Part shown: one piece after another, positions 32,076-46,151 of the stretch
Layout: every line of letters starts with the position of its first letter
Numbering within the stretch: position 1 is the stretch's first letter
Assembly (NCBI GenBank): GCA_001767455.1
Contig: MELC01000042.1
Span: 1 to 53,253 of the forward strand
DNA: 53,253 nt
Reading direction: 5' to 3'
From: Acidobacteria bacterium RIFCSPLOWO2_12_FULL_66_21
GTDB lineage: Bacteria; Acidobacteriota; Vicinamibacteria; Vicinamibacterales; 2-12-FULL-66-21
The notes under the pieces: model-generated
What the model saw: the letters and a program-made list of their open reading frames with translations, nothing else
The model's database searches: none
What the model was told of the DNA's origin: nothing
Position numbers and translations under genes: made by a program

Positions 32076-34355
32076 ATGGACTTCCTGAACCGGCTCAACC
32101 CCGAACAACGTGAGGCCGTGCTGCACCGCGACGGGCCGCTGCTGATCCTGGCCGGGGCCGGCTCGGGCAAGACGCGCGTCATCACGTTCCGGATCGCGTA
32201 CCTCATCGGCGACGGGCATGCCGAGCCGGGCCAGGTCCTCGCGGTGACCTTCACGAACAAGGCCGCGCAGGAGATGCGGGAGCGCGTGGAGGCGCTCATC
32301 GGCTCGGAGGCGTCCGGTGTGTGGTTGTCCACCTTTCACGCGCTGTGCGCGCGGCTGCTGCGCCGCGAGGCGCCGAAGATCGGGCTGTCGCGCGACTTCG
32401 TCATCTACGACTCCTCCGACCAGGTCGCCGTCGTCAAACAGGCCGAGCGCGAGCTCGGCATCGACGACAAGTTCATCCCCCCACGCGCGGCGCTGGCGCG
32501 CATCAGCCAGGCCAAGAACCGCATGGAAGGGCCGGAGACGCTGCGCGCGACGTGGAACGTCCGCGACGAGCAAATCGCGAAGATCTACGAGCGCTACGTC
32601 GAGGCCCTGAAGGACTCGAACGCGCTCGACTTCGACGACCTGCTGCTGAAGACCGTGGAGCTGTTCGAGACGTCGGAGCAGACGCGCGACTTCTACGCGC
32701 GCAAGTTCAAGTACGTAATGGTCGACGAGTACCAGGACACCAACCGCCCCCAGTACATGCTCATCCGGCGCCTGGCCGGCCTGCATCGCAACGTCGCCGT
32801 CGTCGGCGATCCCGATCAGTCCATCTACAAGTGGCGTGGCGCCGACCTTCGAAACATCCTCGACTTCGAGCAGGATTTCGGCGAGGCGCGCGTCGTCAGG
32901 CTCGAGCAGAACTACCGGTCCACGCAGGTCATCCTGGACGCCGCCTCGGCCGTCATCAGCCAGAACCGGAACAGGAAAGAGAAGCGCCTCTGGACCGATC
33001 GCAAGGGCGGAAACAAGATTGTCTACTTCCGCGGCGGTGACGAGCTCGAGGAGGCCGACTTCATCTCGCGATCGATCAAGGGCGCCCGCGCCGAGGACGT
33101 CGACGCGACCATCGCTGTGCTGTATCGGACGAACGCGCAGTCGCGGGCGGTTGAAGAATCGCTCATGCGCGACGGCGTCCCCTACAAGATCATCGGCGGC
33201 GTCAGATTCTACGAGCGCAAGGAGATCAAGGACGCGCTGGCGTACTTGAAACTCATCATCAACCCGCACGACGATGTGAGCCTGCGCCGGGTGATCAACG
33301 TGCCCGCGCGCGGCATCGGCAAGGGCGTGATGGATTCGCTCCAGGCGATCGATCCGAACGCTGTGGTCGCCGAGGCGCCGCCGCTGATTGCGGCCGGCCT
33401 CCAGGAAATCAGTTCCGCCCGCTCGCTATGGGCGAAGCTGGTCTACGCCGTCGAGGACGGCAAGCTGACACCGCGCGCTGCCGCGTCGCTGCGCGTCTTC
33501 CGCGACCTGATCGTCGGATTGAGCGACGTTGCACGACACGATGCCGTTGCCATCACCATCGGGAAAACGCTCGATCGGACGGGCTACCTGCAGGATCTCC
33601 GCGACGAGAACACGGAGGAGGCCAACGAGCGGGTCGAGAACCTGATGGAGCTCGTGTCGGCGGCCGGAGAATACGAAACACGCGACCAGGAGCCGTCGCT
33701 TGGCGGCTTCGTCGATCGGCTGTCGCTGCTCTCGGAGGCCGACGAGGAGTCAGGGACGCGCGAGGCCAAGGTCTGGATGATGACGATGCACGCGGCCAAG
33801 GGGCTGGAGTTTCCAGTGGTCATCATCGCGGGGCTGGAAGAGGGATTGTTCCCGCACTCGAGATCGAGCGAGGACGATGACGAGCTGGAGGAAGAACGCC
33901 GCTTGTGCTACGTCGGCATGACCCGCGCGCAGTCGCAGCTCATTCTGACCGGGGCGGCACGGCGCCGCGTGTTCGGCGAATATCATTCGACCGACCCGTC
34001 GCGCTTCGTGAACGAGATCCCGCCGGAACTGGTCGAGGCCGTGGCGCCAGCCTACGCGACCGCTTATCAGAGCGCGCTCGGCCACGAGCATTACGCGTTC
34101 AGGACGAATCCTTACGGACGGAAGGGGCGCGGCACCGGGCGCGTCCGCGAGACGGAGGGGGCCTACAAGTACGAGGACGACGATCAGTCGGCGCCGGGCA
34201 TCAGGCCCGGCGCGCGCGTCCGCCACCCGCAGTTCGGCGTCGGGAGCGTCATCTCGGTCGAGGAGCACAACGACGATCTGAAGATCACCGTCCGCTTCAA
34301 CACGGTGGGGGTCAAGAAGCTGCTGGCCAAATACGCCAAGCTGGAGCTCGCATGA
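32076..34355 (+). CDS. pcrA: ATP-dependent 3'-5' DNA helicase, UvrD/PcrA family
   Basis: The protein has 759 residues from ATG 32076. All superfamily 1A motifs are visible: LNPEQREAVLH, Walker A AGAGSGKT, TFTNKAAQEMRER, VDEYQDTN, VGDPDQSIYKWRGAD, LEQNYRST, TMHAAKGLEFPVV and YVGMTRAQ. The C-terminus has the Tudor-like module that contacts RNA polymerase (PGARVRHPQFGVGSVISVEE). It acts in nucleotide excision and mismatch repair and in removal of stalled complexes. Placement between leu and gyr genes is not operonic. Its stop is followed immediately by an inverted repeat shared with gyrA. Confidence 0.96.
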   Translation: MDFLNRLNPEQREAVLHRDGPLLILAGAGSGKTRVITFRIAYLIGDGHAEPGQVLAVTFTNKAAQEMRERVEALIGSEASGVWLSTFHALCARLLRREAPKIGLSRDFVIYDSSDQVAVVKQAERELGIDDKFIPPRAALARISQAKNRMEGPETLRATWNVRDEQIAKIYERYVEALKDSNALDFDDLLLKTVELFETSEQTRDFYARKFKYVMVDEYQDTNRPQYMLIRRLAGLHRNVAVVGDPDQSIYKWRGADLRNILDFEQDFGEARVVRLEQNYRSTQVILDAASAVISQNRNRKEKRLWTDRKGGNKIVYFRGGDELEEADFISRSIKGARAEDVDATIAVLYRTNAQSRAVEESLMRDGVPYKIIGGVRFYERKEIKDALAYLKLIINPHDDVSLRRVINVPARGIGKGVMDSLQAIDPNAVVAEAPPLIAAGLQEISSARSLWAKLVYAVEDGKLTPRAAASLRVFRDLIVGLSDVARHDAVAITIGKTLDRTGYLQDLRDENTEEANERVENLMELVSAAGEYETRDQEPSLGGFVDRLSLLSEADEESGTREAKVWMMTMHAAKGLEFPVVIIAGLEEGLFPHSRSSEDDDELEEERRLCYVGMTRAQSQLILTGAARRRVFGEYHSTDPSRFVNEIPPELVEAVAPAYATAYQSALGHEHYAFRTNPYGRKGRGTGRVRETEGAYKYEDDDQSAPGIRPGARVRHPQFGVGSVISVEEHNDDLKITVRFNTVGVKKLLAKYAKLELA

Positions 34356-34443
34356 AATTGTGAATTGCGAGTTGTGAATTGAGTGGCAACGTGCCGTAAT
34401 CGTCCATCCGGGCGACACCAGCGCGTTGTTGATGACTCACAAT

Positions 34444-34460
<17 letters not shown>
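34356..34460. repeat. Inverted element (AATTGTG / CACAATT) between pcrA and gyrA
   Basis: The left arm (34356-34384) starts directly after the pcrA TGA. The right arm (34435-34460) contains the gyrA TGA stop and its last codons. Units are GTGAATT-like. The spacer of about 50 bp is unique. Confidence 0.85.
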
Positions 34461-36960
<2,500 letters not shown>

Positions 36961-37084
36961 TCGTGAATTCGTGAATTGGTGAATTGGTGAGTTGGTGAGT
37001 TGGTGAATGGGTTGCTGTATTGATGCCTCGGCGCCGGGAAGAACACCGGACGGCAATTCACCAGCTCACGAATTCACCACGTCA

Positions 37085-37087
<3 letters not shown>
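36961..37087. repeat. Inverted element (GTGAATTG / AATTCACC) in the gyrB-gyrA gap
   Basis: The left arm has about six GTGAATTG/GTGAGTTG units starting at the gyrA start codon. The right arm (37054-37083) has complementary units reaching the gyrB stop. The 124-base gap is therefore almost wholly repeat, inside a probable operon. Confidence 0.85.
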
Positions 37088-39751
<2,664 letters not shown>

Positions 39752-39762
39752 TCAAAAGAAAT

Positions 39763-39857
39763 TTTGTGAGTCTGCGAATTGGTGAATTTGTGAATTTGTA
39801 TGAAGCTCGGTTGGAGGCTAATCCGCTGATTCACCAACTCACGAATTCACGACTTCG
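39763..39857. repeat. Inverted element (GTGAATT / AATTCAC) in the dnaN-gyrB gap
   Basis: The left arm (about 39763-39800) and right arm (about 39828-39855) use the GTGAATT word family seen beside gyrA. The element fills the place where recF is usually found. No coding sequence is present between gyrB and dnaN. Confidence 0.8.
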
Positions 39858-39859
39858 GG

Positions 39860-40972
39860 TCACACCCTCATGGGCATGATCACATACGTGTAGTCGTAGC
39901 CTTCCGCGCCCACGGGCTTCATCACGGCCTGGCTCATTTCGTCCTTGAATTCGAGCCCGACCGAATCGGTCTCGACGACATTGAGGAAGTCGAGCACATA
40001 CTGCGCGTTGAAGCAGATCGTCACGGGAGCGCCGGCGTAGTCGACAATCAGTATTTCCTTCGCCTCACCGAATTCCGGGCTGCTCGAGGCAATCTCGACC
40101 TTGCCCTTGTCGACCGTGACCTTGATGGCGCGCGAGCGCTCGTTCGACAGTAGCGCGACGCGCTTGACGGCGTTCGTCAGCCGATCGCGGTCGAACTCGA
40201 CTCGCTTGTCGTTGCTCTTGGGGATCACCCGCTCGAAGGCAGGAAACTGCCCATCGATCATCCGCGAGATCAACAGGCGCCCGCCGACGTCGAAGAACAG
40301 GTGATTCTCGCCGCGCTCATACTGGATATCACCCTCGCCCTCGGCGAGGAGGCGCCCCAGTTCGAGCAGAGTCTTGCGGGGCAGAATGACCCGTTCTTCC
40401 TCGTCCTTCGTTTGCCCTTCCGCCCTTTCGCGCGGTACCGTGATCAACGCGAGACGGTGGCCGTCGGTCGAGACCAGTCCAAGCGAGTCGGATTTCTGGA
40501 TGAACAGCGCGCCGTTCAGAAAATACCGTGTGTCCTCTCCCGTGATCGCGAACTGCGTCTTCTCAATCATGTTCTTGAGAACATCGCGCGGCAGCGTCAC
40601 GGTGGCACCCGTCGCTTCCGGCAGCGTGGGGAAGTCCTCGCGCGGCAGCGTCTGCATGCGCGAGTCGAAACGATCGGCTGCAACCTTGACGCCGTTCTTG
40701 TCCTCCTCGATCCGGATGTCTGTCTCGGGCAGCGCTTTGACGACCTCGTACAGCTTCTTCGCCGGCAACGTCAGCGATCCACCTTTCGTCACCGACGCCG
40801 CGCACTTGCTGCGCAGGCCGACTTCGAGGTCGGTCGCGAGGAACTTCACCTGCTCGCCGGATGCCTCAATCAGCACGTTGGCGAGAATTGGAATCGTGTT
40901 CTTGCGCTCGACGATGCCCTGGAACAGTTGCAGTTCGCGCAGCAGATCCGTCTTGCGTACGACAAGTTCCAT
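39860..40972 (-). CDS. dnaN: DNA polymerase III beta subunit (sliding clamp)
   Basis: The protein has 370 residues from ATG 40972 (MELVVRKTDLLRELQLFQGI). The three-domain clamp pattern is clear, with RKNTIPILANVLIEA in domain 1 and the conserved C-terminus VMKPVGAEGYDYTYVIMPMRV. A GAGGT Shine-Dalgarno stands about 10 bases before the start. It tethers polymerase III to DNA. The gene lies downstream of dnaA as in most bacteria, 286 bases apart, with its own promoter candidate in the gap. Confidence 0.98.
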   Translation of the reverse strand: MELVVRKTDLLRELQLFQGIVERKNTIPILANVLIEASGEQVKFLATDLEVGLRSKCAASVTKGGSLTLPAKKLYEVVKALPETDIRIEEDKNGVKVAADRFDSRMQTLPREDFPTLPEATGATVTLPRDVLKNMIEKTQFAITGEDTRYFLNGALFIQKSDSLGLVSTDGHRLALITVPRERAEGQTKDEEERVILPRKTLLELGRLLAEGEGDIQYERGENHLFFDVGGRLLISRMIDGQFPAFERVIPKSNDKRVEFDRDRLTNAVKRVALLSNERSRAIKVTVDKGKVEIASSSPEFGEAKEILIVDYAGAPVTICFNAQYVLDFLNVVETDSVGLEFKDEMSQAVMKPVGAEGYDYTYVIMPMRV

Positions 40973-41048
40973 GTGGTGATGACCTCGTGGGAGATGGCGC
41001 CTCGCGGCGTCTCCCTCTTAGATGAAAGGGAGATTCTAAGAACAAAGA

Positions 41049-41054
41049 ATTATA
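41049..41054 (-). promoter_or_regulatory. dnaN promoter candidate
   Basis: On the minus strand TATAAT is a perfect -10 about 75 bases upstream of dnaN. A weak -35 (TTTTCA) is 18 bases further up, within the hairpin GCTGTT-GAA-AACAGC (41068-41082). Confidence 0.55.
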
Positions 41055-41229
41055 ACAAGAAAGAGGTGCTGTTGAAAACAGCCAAAGAGGGTAATTAGCC
41101 CTTGAAAATCTGTTATTTACGCTGTTGAGCGGACGCCGCTGCTGCGGCGGGTTTGGAGTGGAGGTTTCGGTGAGGACGAGGCGCGACTCGACGGCGCACA
41201 TCGAGCGGGGGAGCTGGTCCTTGGAGGGT

Positions 41230-41238
41230 TGTGGAAAA
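41230..41238 (-). other. DnaA box-like site in the dnaA-dnaN gap
   Basis: TGTGGAAAA, whose complement is TTTTCCACA, lies 20 bases downstream of the dnaA stop. The rest of the gap 40973-41258 is AT-rich around 41030-41065. I see no gene in it. Confidence 0.5.
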
Positions 41239-41258
41239 ACGACGAAACGCCGCTCTTC

Positions 41259-42605
41259 TCAGCGAAACGTTTCGAGGAAGGTGTTAATAAGTGTGTTGAA
41301 ATCTCCGTCGCGCTTGCGGAGATCTTCTATCTTCCGGATCGAGTGAATCACCGTCGAATGGTGCTTGCCACCGAAGCTCCGGCCGATCTCGGGCAGCGAC
41401 GCATTCGTCAGGGTTTTACACAGGAACATCGCAATCTGTCTCGGCATCGCGATCGACTTCGAGTTGTTGCGCGATTTCAACTCCCCGTGCTTCAGTTGGT
41501 AGTAGTCGGAGACGAACTTCTGGATGCCCTCGATGGTGACGGCGCGCTCGTCGTGCTGGAGCACGTTGCGCAAGACGTCCTGCGTGAGCGGCAGCGAGAT
41601 TTCCCGGCCGGTCAGCGACGCGTAGGCAATCAGCCGGATGAGCGATCCTTCGAGCTCCCGGATGTTCGACTTGATCTTGCCGGCGATGTAAATAGCCACG
41701 TTGTCCGGAAGAGGCACACCTTCGGTTTCCGCCTTCTTCTTGAGGATGGCGACCTTTGTTTCGAGATCCGGGGGCTGGATGTCGGCGATGAGGCCCCACT
41801 CGAATCTCGAGCGCAGCCGCTCTTCGAGCGACGGAATCTCGTGAGGCGGGCAGTCGCTGCTGATGACGATCTGCTTCTGCGAGTCGTACAACGCGTTGAA
41901 GGTGTGGAAGAACTCCGTTTGCGTCCCTTCCTTGCCCGCGAGGAACTGAATGTCGTCGACGAGCAGCACGTCGACGCTGCGATACCGCTCGCGGAAGTCC
42001 AGGATGCGGTCGTACCGGACCGCGTTGATCATCTCGTTCATGAAACGCTCGGACGAGATGTAGGTGAGTTTCAGGTTGCTCAGATGATTGAGGACGTAAT
42101 GCCCGATGGCGTGCATCAGGTGCGTCTTGCCAAGGCCCACGCCGCCATAGATGAACAGCGGGTTGTAGGAGCGCGACGGCGCCTCCGCGACAGCGCGGCA
42201 CGCGGCGTGCGCAAACTGATTGGACGATCCGACAATGAACGTGTCGAATGAATATCGCGGAGCGAGTCCGCCCGCTGGCGCTTCCTGTTCGGGCTCGAGC
42301 TCGAGGGGCGCGGTCAGGGAATTCTCGACGGCGGGCGGAATCACCGGCGGCGGCGCGACCCCCTCGTCGGTGACGAAAGAAAGCAGCGCGCCCTTGCGGT
42401 CGACTTCAGTGAGCGCCTCGTCGAGCACGCCTGCGTAGTGCTTCGTCAGCCAGTCGCGAAATAGGTTGTTCGGGACGCGGACGCGAATCGTCGTGCCGTT
42501 GTCGTTGACGAGCGCCGTCGGCTTGAACCACGTGTAGAAGCTGTGGCGATTGACTTTCGTCTCGACCCGGGAAAGGACCTGATCCCAAATGCTGCTGCCG
42601 GTCAT
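41259..42605 (-). CDS. dnaA: Chromosomal replication initiator protein DnaA
   Basis: The protein has 448 residues from ATG 42605 ([20 protein letters not shown]); a TTG nine codons upstream is an alternative. Domain I has [12 protein letters not shown]. The AAA+ core has Walker [15 protein letters not shown] and Walker [20 protein letters not shown]. Domain IV has the DnaA signature [18 protein letters not shown] for DNA binding. It binds DnaA boxes and melts the origin. The candidate origin is directly upstream (42606-42998) and a further box lies downstream. Confidence 0.98.
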   Translation of the reverse strand: MTGSSIWDQVLSRVETKVNRHSFYTWFKPTALVNDNGTTIRVRVPNNLFRDWLTKHYAGVLDEALTEVDRKGALLSFVTDEGVAPPPVIPPAVENSLTAPLELEPEQEAPAGGLAPRYSFDTFIVGSSNQFAHAACRAVAEAPSRSYNPLFIYGGVGLGKTHLMHAIGHYVLNHLSNLKLTYISSERFMNEMINAVRYDRILDFRERYRSVDVLLVDDIQFLAGKEGTQTEFFHTFNALYDSQKQIVISSDCPPHEIPSLEERLRSRFEWGLIADIQPPDLETKVAILKKKAETEGVPLPDNVAIYIAGKIKSNIRELEGSLIRLIAYASLTGREISLPLTQDVLRNVLQHDERAVTIEGIQKFVSDYYQLKHGELKSRNNSKSIAMPRQIAMFLCKTLTNASLPEIGRSFGGKHHSTVIHSIRKIEDLRKRDGDFNTLINTFLETFR

Positions 42606-42998
42606 GTTCACAGATCCCGTCCAATTGTCCAAAATTCCGGACTTTCGCCTGCCACCGACCCTTGCGAGTGCCTCGGTTCCCTAAGAATTCGCCGCAAAAC
42701 CTGCGAATTTGCCAATACTTTCGGCCTTCGCCCCATGGAAAGCGGCTTCACTCCAGCACCGGAGGCTGGAGCTCTAGCGAAAACCTTGGCTTTTCCACAT
42801 TTTTTTCCACAGTTGTGGAAAACTCGGGGGGAGACCCTACCGCCGCCGCAGGGGAGGCGACTGTAACACACGCTCCGGAACGCGGCAACCGGCTCGAGAT
42901 CGCGGGTAGTGGTCTAGGCGATTGACACTGCCGAGGGGCCTTGGTTACTATCTAAGTTTCTCCGCCATCAGTCGCTTACAGCAAAGGGATTCGACATC
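42606..42998. other. Candidate replication origin (oriC) between dnaA and rpmH
   Basis: This 393-base non-coding region separates leftward dnaA from rightward rpmH. Three DnaA box-like nonamers cluster at 42792-42800 (TTTTCCACA), 42804-42812 (TTTTCCACA) and 42815-42823 (TGTGGAAAA). A T-rich run lies between them. Gene orientation switches here, as expected at an origin. The consensus TTATCCACA is not matched perfectly, so the extent of the origin is uncertain. Confidence 0.65.
42922..42951 (+). promoter_or_regulatory. Promoter of the rpmH-rnpA operon
   Basis: TTGACA (42922-42927) and TACTAT (42946-42951) are spaced by 18 bases. This is a near-consensus sigma-70 type promoter 48 bases before the rpmH start. 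Confidence 0.75.
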
Positions 42999-43142
42999 AT
43001 GAGCGTCACGTTCCAACCTAACCGCCGGCATCGGCGCCGCACGCACGGTTTTCTCGTGCGGATGGCCACGAAGAACGGCCGGCTCGTGCTGAAGCGCCGC
43101 CGCGCCAAGGGGCGGAAGCGCCTCAGCGTCTCGTCCGAGTAG
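42999..43142 (+). CDS. rpmH: Ribosomal protein bL34
   Basis: This 47-residue protein from ATG 42999 reads [20 protein letters not shown] and then [20 protein letters not shown], an exact fit to bL34. It is a small, very basic large-subunit protein. A good promoter lies upstream. It is followed by rnpA, 42 bases on, the classic rpmH-rnpA-yidD-yidC order next to the origin. Confidence 0.98.
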   Translation: MSVTFQPNRRHRRRTHGFLVRMATKNGRLVLKRRRAKGRKRLSVSSE

Positions 43143-43184
43143 GCGCCTGGCGACAGCCTGAAATGCGCCCCGGGATCCCTCGCC

Positions 43185-43574
43185 TTGGCAGCTCGCGCCT
43201 CCACGGAGTCCCAGCGTTTCCCGAAGGAGCGCCGTCTGAGACGGCGCAGTGAGTTTCAGCATGTCTTCGATCTGGCGCTTCGCGCCAGCGGCCGTTATCT
43301 GACCGTGCTTGTGGCGCCCAGCTCATCAGGCACATCCCGGCTCGGAATCGTCGCGTCGAAGAAGCTGGGCAATTCGGTCAAAAGAAATCGGGCTAAGCGT
43401 TTGATACGACAGGTTTTTCGGCGGATCCCCTCGCTGGATGACGGGGCCGTGCTCGACATCGTGGTCATCCCGCGGCGAGAGCTGTTCGACGCCGCCTATC
43501 CCAGCCTGGAGACCGACTTTCGCGGCGCGCTCAGGCGCTCGGCCGCGCGGCTTCCCCGTCATGACGTCCGCTGA
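43185..43574 (+). CDS. rnpA: Ribonuclease P protein component
   Basis: The protein has 129 residues. The start is taken as TTG 43185 because no ATG or GTG lies nearby in frame; this remains uncertain. The core begins [20 protein letters not shown]. The diagnostic RNR motif is in [18 protein letters not shown]. It binds RNase P RNA and helps process the 5' ends of tRNAs. The 3' end overlaps yidD by 14 bases. The RNA subunit gene is not in this window. Confidence 0.93.
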   Translation: MAARASTESQRFPKERRLRRRSEFQHVFDLALRASGRYLTVLVAPSSSGTSRLGIVASKKLGNSVKRNRAKRLIRQVFRRIPSLDDGAVLDIVVIPRRELFDAAYPSLETDFRGALRRSAARLPRHDVR

Positions 43575-43818
43575 CTCCACCGCGTTGACCGGCGCGCAAC
43601 GGGCCGCGCTGGGGCTGCTGCGCATCTATAAAGTCCTTTTTTCACAACTATTTACTGGTTCCTGCCGTTTCCTGCCGTCCTGTTCCGACTATGCGGCGGG
43701 AGCGGTGGCGCGCTTCGGGGTCGTCCGCGGCTCCCTAATGGCCGCCCGGCGCCTGGCGCGATGCCACCCGCTCGGCGGCCACGGCCACGACCCGGTGCCA
43801 GACCGCTGGCGAGCCTGA
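43561..43818 (+). CDS. yidD: Membrane protein insertion efficiency factor YidD
   Basis: The protein has 85 residues from ATG 43561, inside the rnpA end. The signatures [31 protein letters not shown] and [18 protein letters not shown] are diagnostic, with conserved cysteines. It is a small amphipathic helper for YidC. yidC starts 6 bases downstream. Confidence 0.96.
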   Translation: MTSADSTALTGAQRAALGLLRIYKVLFSQLFTGSCRFLPSCSDYAAGAVARFGVVRGSLMAARRLARCHPLGGHGHDPVPDRWRA

Positions 43819-43823
43819 ATTTC

Positions 43824-45575
43824 ATGGAAAAGCGCGTTCTACTGGCGGTCGTCCTGTCGTTCATCGTCCTGTACGGGTACGAGGCCTTGTTCACTCCGCC
43901 CAAGCCGCGGCCGAAGCCGAATGCCGCGCCGGCAGCGGCTAACGCGCCGCCGCCGGCCGCGACGCCGGGCCAGGCGGCCGTCGCCACCGCGCCGGCCGCG
44001 CCGCCGCCGTCGGAGGCCCCGCAACCCGCCACGCCCGCTGTCGCGGCCATCGTGAGCGACACCGAAGAACGCGCCGTGATCGTCGAGAACGATTCAGTCC
44101 GCGCAGAGTTCAGCACGCGTGGCGGCGTCCTCAAGAGCTGGAGGCTGAAGAAATACGAGGACAGCTCGCGACAGCCCCTCGAGCTCGTTCCGACAACGGT
44201 TCCTCCCGGCAGCGTCCGGCCGTTCAGCCTGACTGTCGACGATGCCGCGATCACGGCGACGTTGCGACAGGCGCTCTACAAGCCGAGCGCGACGGAACTG
44301 CACCCCGGGAGTTCCCCCGCCACGCTGACCTTCGAATACCAGGACGCGTCGGGTCTGACGGCCAGGAAAGAGTTCGTCTTCACGCCCGATAATCCGTATC
44401 TCGTGCACTTTTCCGCGGACGTCCGGCGCGGCGACGCGGCGCTCCTGCCGACGGTCGAATGGGGCCCCGCGCTCGGCAGTGGAATCGTTGCGTCCTCGCG
44501 CACCTACAGCCCCGCGCCGCAGCCGATCTTCTACCGCGACGGCTCGGTGACGCGGGTGAAGACGACGAAGATCCAGGAGAACCCGCGGCAGGAGGGGGTG
44601 TTTGGTTTCGCGGGCGTCGACGATCACTATTTCCTGACCGCTGCTGTTCCAATCGGCCAGCCGCTGGTCGTCGCGTATCGTCCGGTCGACGTGCCGATTC
44701 CCGGCGGCGACGGGAAGACCGTGGCGCACTTCGTCGAGTGGTCGGCCCGCTACGCGTCGGCGCCGAAGCAGGCGCGATTCTTCATGGGGCCGAAGGACTT
44801 CGACGTGCTCGCGTCGATCGATCGGGACCTGGTCCGCTCGATCGACTTCGGCATCTTCGCGTGGATCGTGGTGCCGCTGCTGCGGGCGCTCAAGTGGGTC
44901 AACCACTACATCGGCAACTACGGCTGGTCGATCATCGCGCTCACCGTGATCATCAACCTCGTCATGTTCCCGCTGCGCCACAAGAGCGTCGTCTCGATGC
45001 GGCGGATGCAGGAGATTCAGCCCGAGGTGAAGGCAATCCAGGAGCGCTACTCGAAGCTGAAGATGAGCGATCCGGCGAAGCAGAAGATGAACGTCGAGCT
45101 GATGAACCTGTACCGGGAGCGCGGGGTGAATCCCGCGAGCGGGTGCGTGCCGATGCTGCTGACGCTGCCGGTGCTGTTCGCGTTCTACTCGATGCTGTCG
45201 GTCGCGATCGAGCTGCGCGGCGCGCCGTTCGTCTTCTGGATCAAAGACCTGTCGGTCCACGATCCGCTGTTCATCACGCCGGTGCTCATGGGCATCACGC
45301 AGTTCGTCCAGACGAAGATGACGCCGTCGACGGCGGACCCGATGCAGCAGAAGATGATGATGTTCATGCCGCTCGTCATGATGATCTTCTTCATCTGGGC
45401 GCCGAGCGGGCTGGTGCTGTACTGGACGGCGAGCAACGCGTGGGCGATCGGCCAGCAATGGCTGACGAACAAGCTGATCGGCCCGCCGCCGCCGCACGCG
45501 GTCCGGCCGCCGGCCGAGCGGCGGGTCAAGAGCGCGGGGGGCGGCAAGACCGACCAGGCGAAGGAGCGCAAGTAG
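43824..45575 (+). CDS. yidC: Membrane protein insertase YidC
   Basis: The protein has 583 residues from ATG 43824. TM1 is KRVLLAVVLSFIVLYGYEAL. An Ala/Pro-rich linker precedes a large periplasmic beta domain (about 85-330), as in Gram-negative YidC. The 60KD_IMP core carries IDFGIFAWIVVPLLRALKWV, GWSIIALTVIINLVMFPL and further helices (LLTLPVLFAFYSMLSVAIEL, MMFMPLVMMIFFIWAPSGLV). The periplasmic domain points to a diderm envelope. The stop is followed with no gap by jag. Confidence 0.97.
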   Translation: MEKRVLLAVVLSFIVLYGYEALFTPPKPRPKPNAAPAAANAPPPAATPGQAAVATAPAAPPPSEAPQPATPAVAAIVSDTEERAVIVENDSVRAEFSTRGGVLKSWRLKKYEDSSRQPLELVPTTVPPGSVRPFSLTVDDAAITATLRQALYKPSATELHPGSSPATLTFEYQDASGLTARKEFVFTPDNPYLVHFSADVRRGDAALLPTVEWGPALGSGIVASSRTYSPAPQPIFYRDGSVTRVKTTKIQENPRQEGVFGFAGVDDHYFLTAAVPIGQPLVVAYRPVDVPIPGGDGKTVAHFVEWSARYASAPKQARFFMGPKDFDVLASIDRDLVRSIDFGIFAWIVVPLLRALKWVNHYIGNYGWSIIALTVIINLVMFPLRHKSVVSMRRMQEIQPEVKAIQERYSKLKMSDPAKQKMNVELMNLYRERGVNPASGCVPMLLTLPVLFAFYSMLSVAIELRGAPFVFWIKDLSVHDPLFITPVLMGITQFVQTKMTPSTADPMQQKMMMFMPLVMMIFFIWAPSGLVLYWTASNAWAIGQQWLTNKLIGPPPPHAVRPPAERRVKSAGGGKTDQAKERK

Positions 45576-46025
45576 ATGGAAGTGCAGGATCGCGTCCGCG
45601 AGTTCATGCGCAACACGCTGGCAGCCATGGGCCTGCCGCTCGAAGTCACGGTCGTCGACACGCCCGAGAACATCCGGATCGAGCTGTCGGGCGAGGGAGG
45701 CGAAGAGCTGCTCCGGCGCAAAGGGGAAGCGCTCGATGCCCTGCAGCAGATCGTGAACTCCGGATTCCGGCGCGAGCTGGACGACGATCGCTCGTTCGTG
45801 GTCGATTGCCTGGAGTACCGGAAAGCCAAGGACGCCGAGCTGAAGCAGATGGCCCGGTACTACATCGAGAAGGCGAAGACGAGCGGCATGCCGCAGGAAA
45901 TGGGGCCGCTCAATCCGTACTCGCGGCGGCTCGTCCACCTCACGGTCGCGGAGGACCCGCTCATGTCCTCGGAGAGCATCGGCGACGCATTCCTCAAGAC
46001 GGTCATCATCTCCGTACGCAAATAG
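45576..46025 (+). CDS. jag: KH/R3H RNA-binding protein, Jag/KhpB type
   Basis: The protein has 149 residues from ATG 45576, immediately after the yidC stop. It contains a KH-like domain (about 20-80, IRIELSGEGGEELLRRKGEA) and an R3H domain (about 85-149, with MGPLNPYSRRLVHLTVAED). The N-terminal Jag_N domain of Firmicutes proteins is missing. KhpB-type proteins bind RNA and are linked to cell elongation in some species. It belongs to the yidC operon; a heptamer-type element follows. Confidence 0.93.
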   Translation: MEVQDRVREFMRNTLAAMGLPLEVTVVDTPENIRIELSGEGGEELLRRKGEALDALQQIVNSGFRRELDDDRSFVVDCLEYRKAKDAELKQMARYYIEKAKTSGMPQEMGPLNPYSRRLVHLTVAEDPLMSSESIGDAFLKTVIISVRK

Positions 46026-46026
46026 A

Positions 46027-46150
46027 GAAATTGGTGAGTTGGTGAATTGACGACCTTACCAGAATTCACCAATTCACTACTACTTCACCAATTCGCCAAG
46101 TCACTAATTCACCAACTCACTAATTCACCGATTCACTGATTCACCAACTT
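46027..46150. repeat. Inverted element (GGTGAATT / AATTCACC) before mnmE
   Basis: A short left arm (46031-46051) and a long right arm of about ten AATTCACC/AACTCACT units (46062-46149) fill the whole 126-base gap between jag and mnmE. The right arm ends within one to two bases of the mnmE ATG. Confidence 0.88.
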
Positions 46151-46151
46151 C

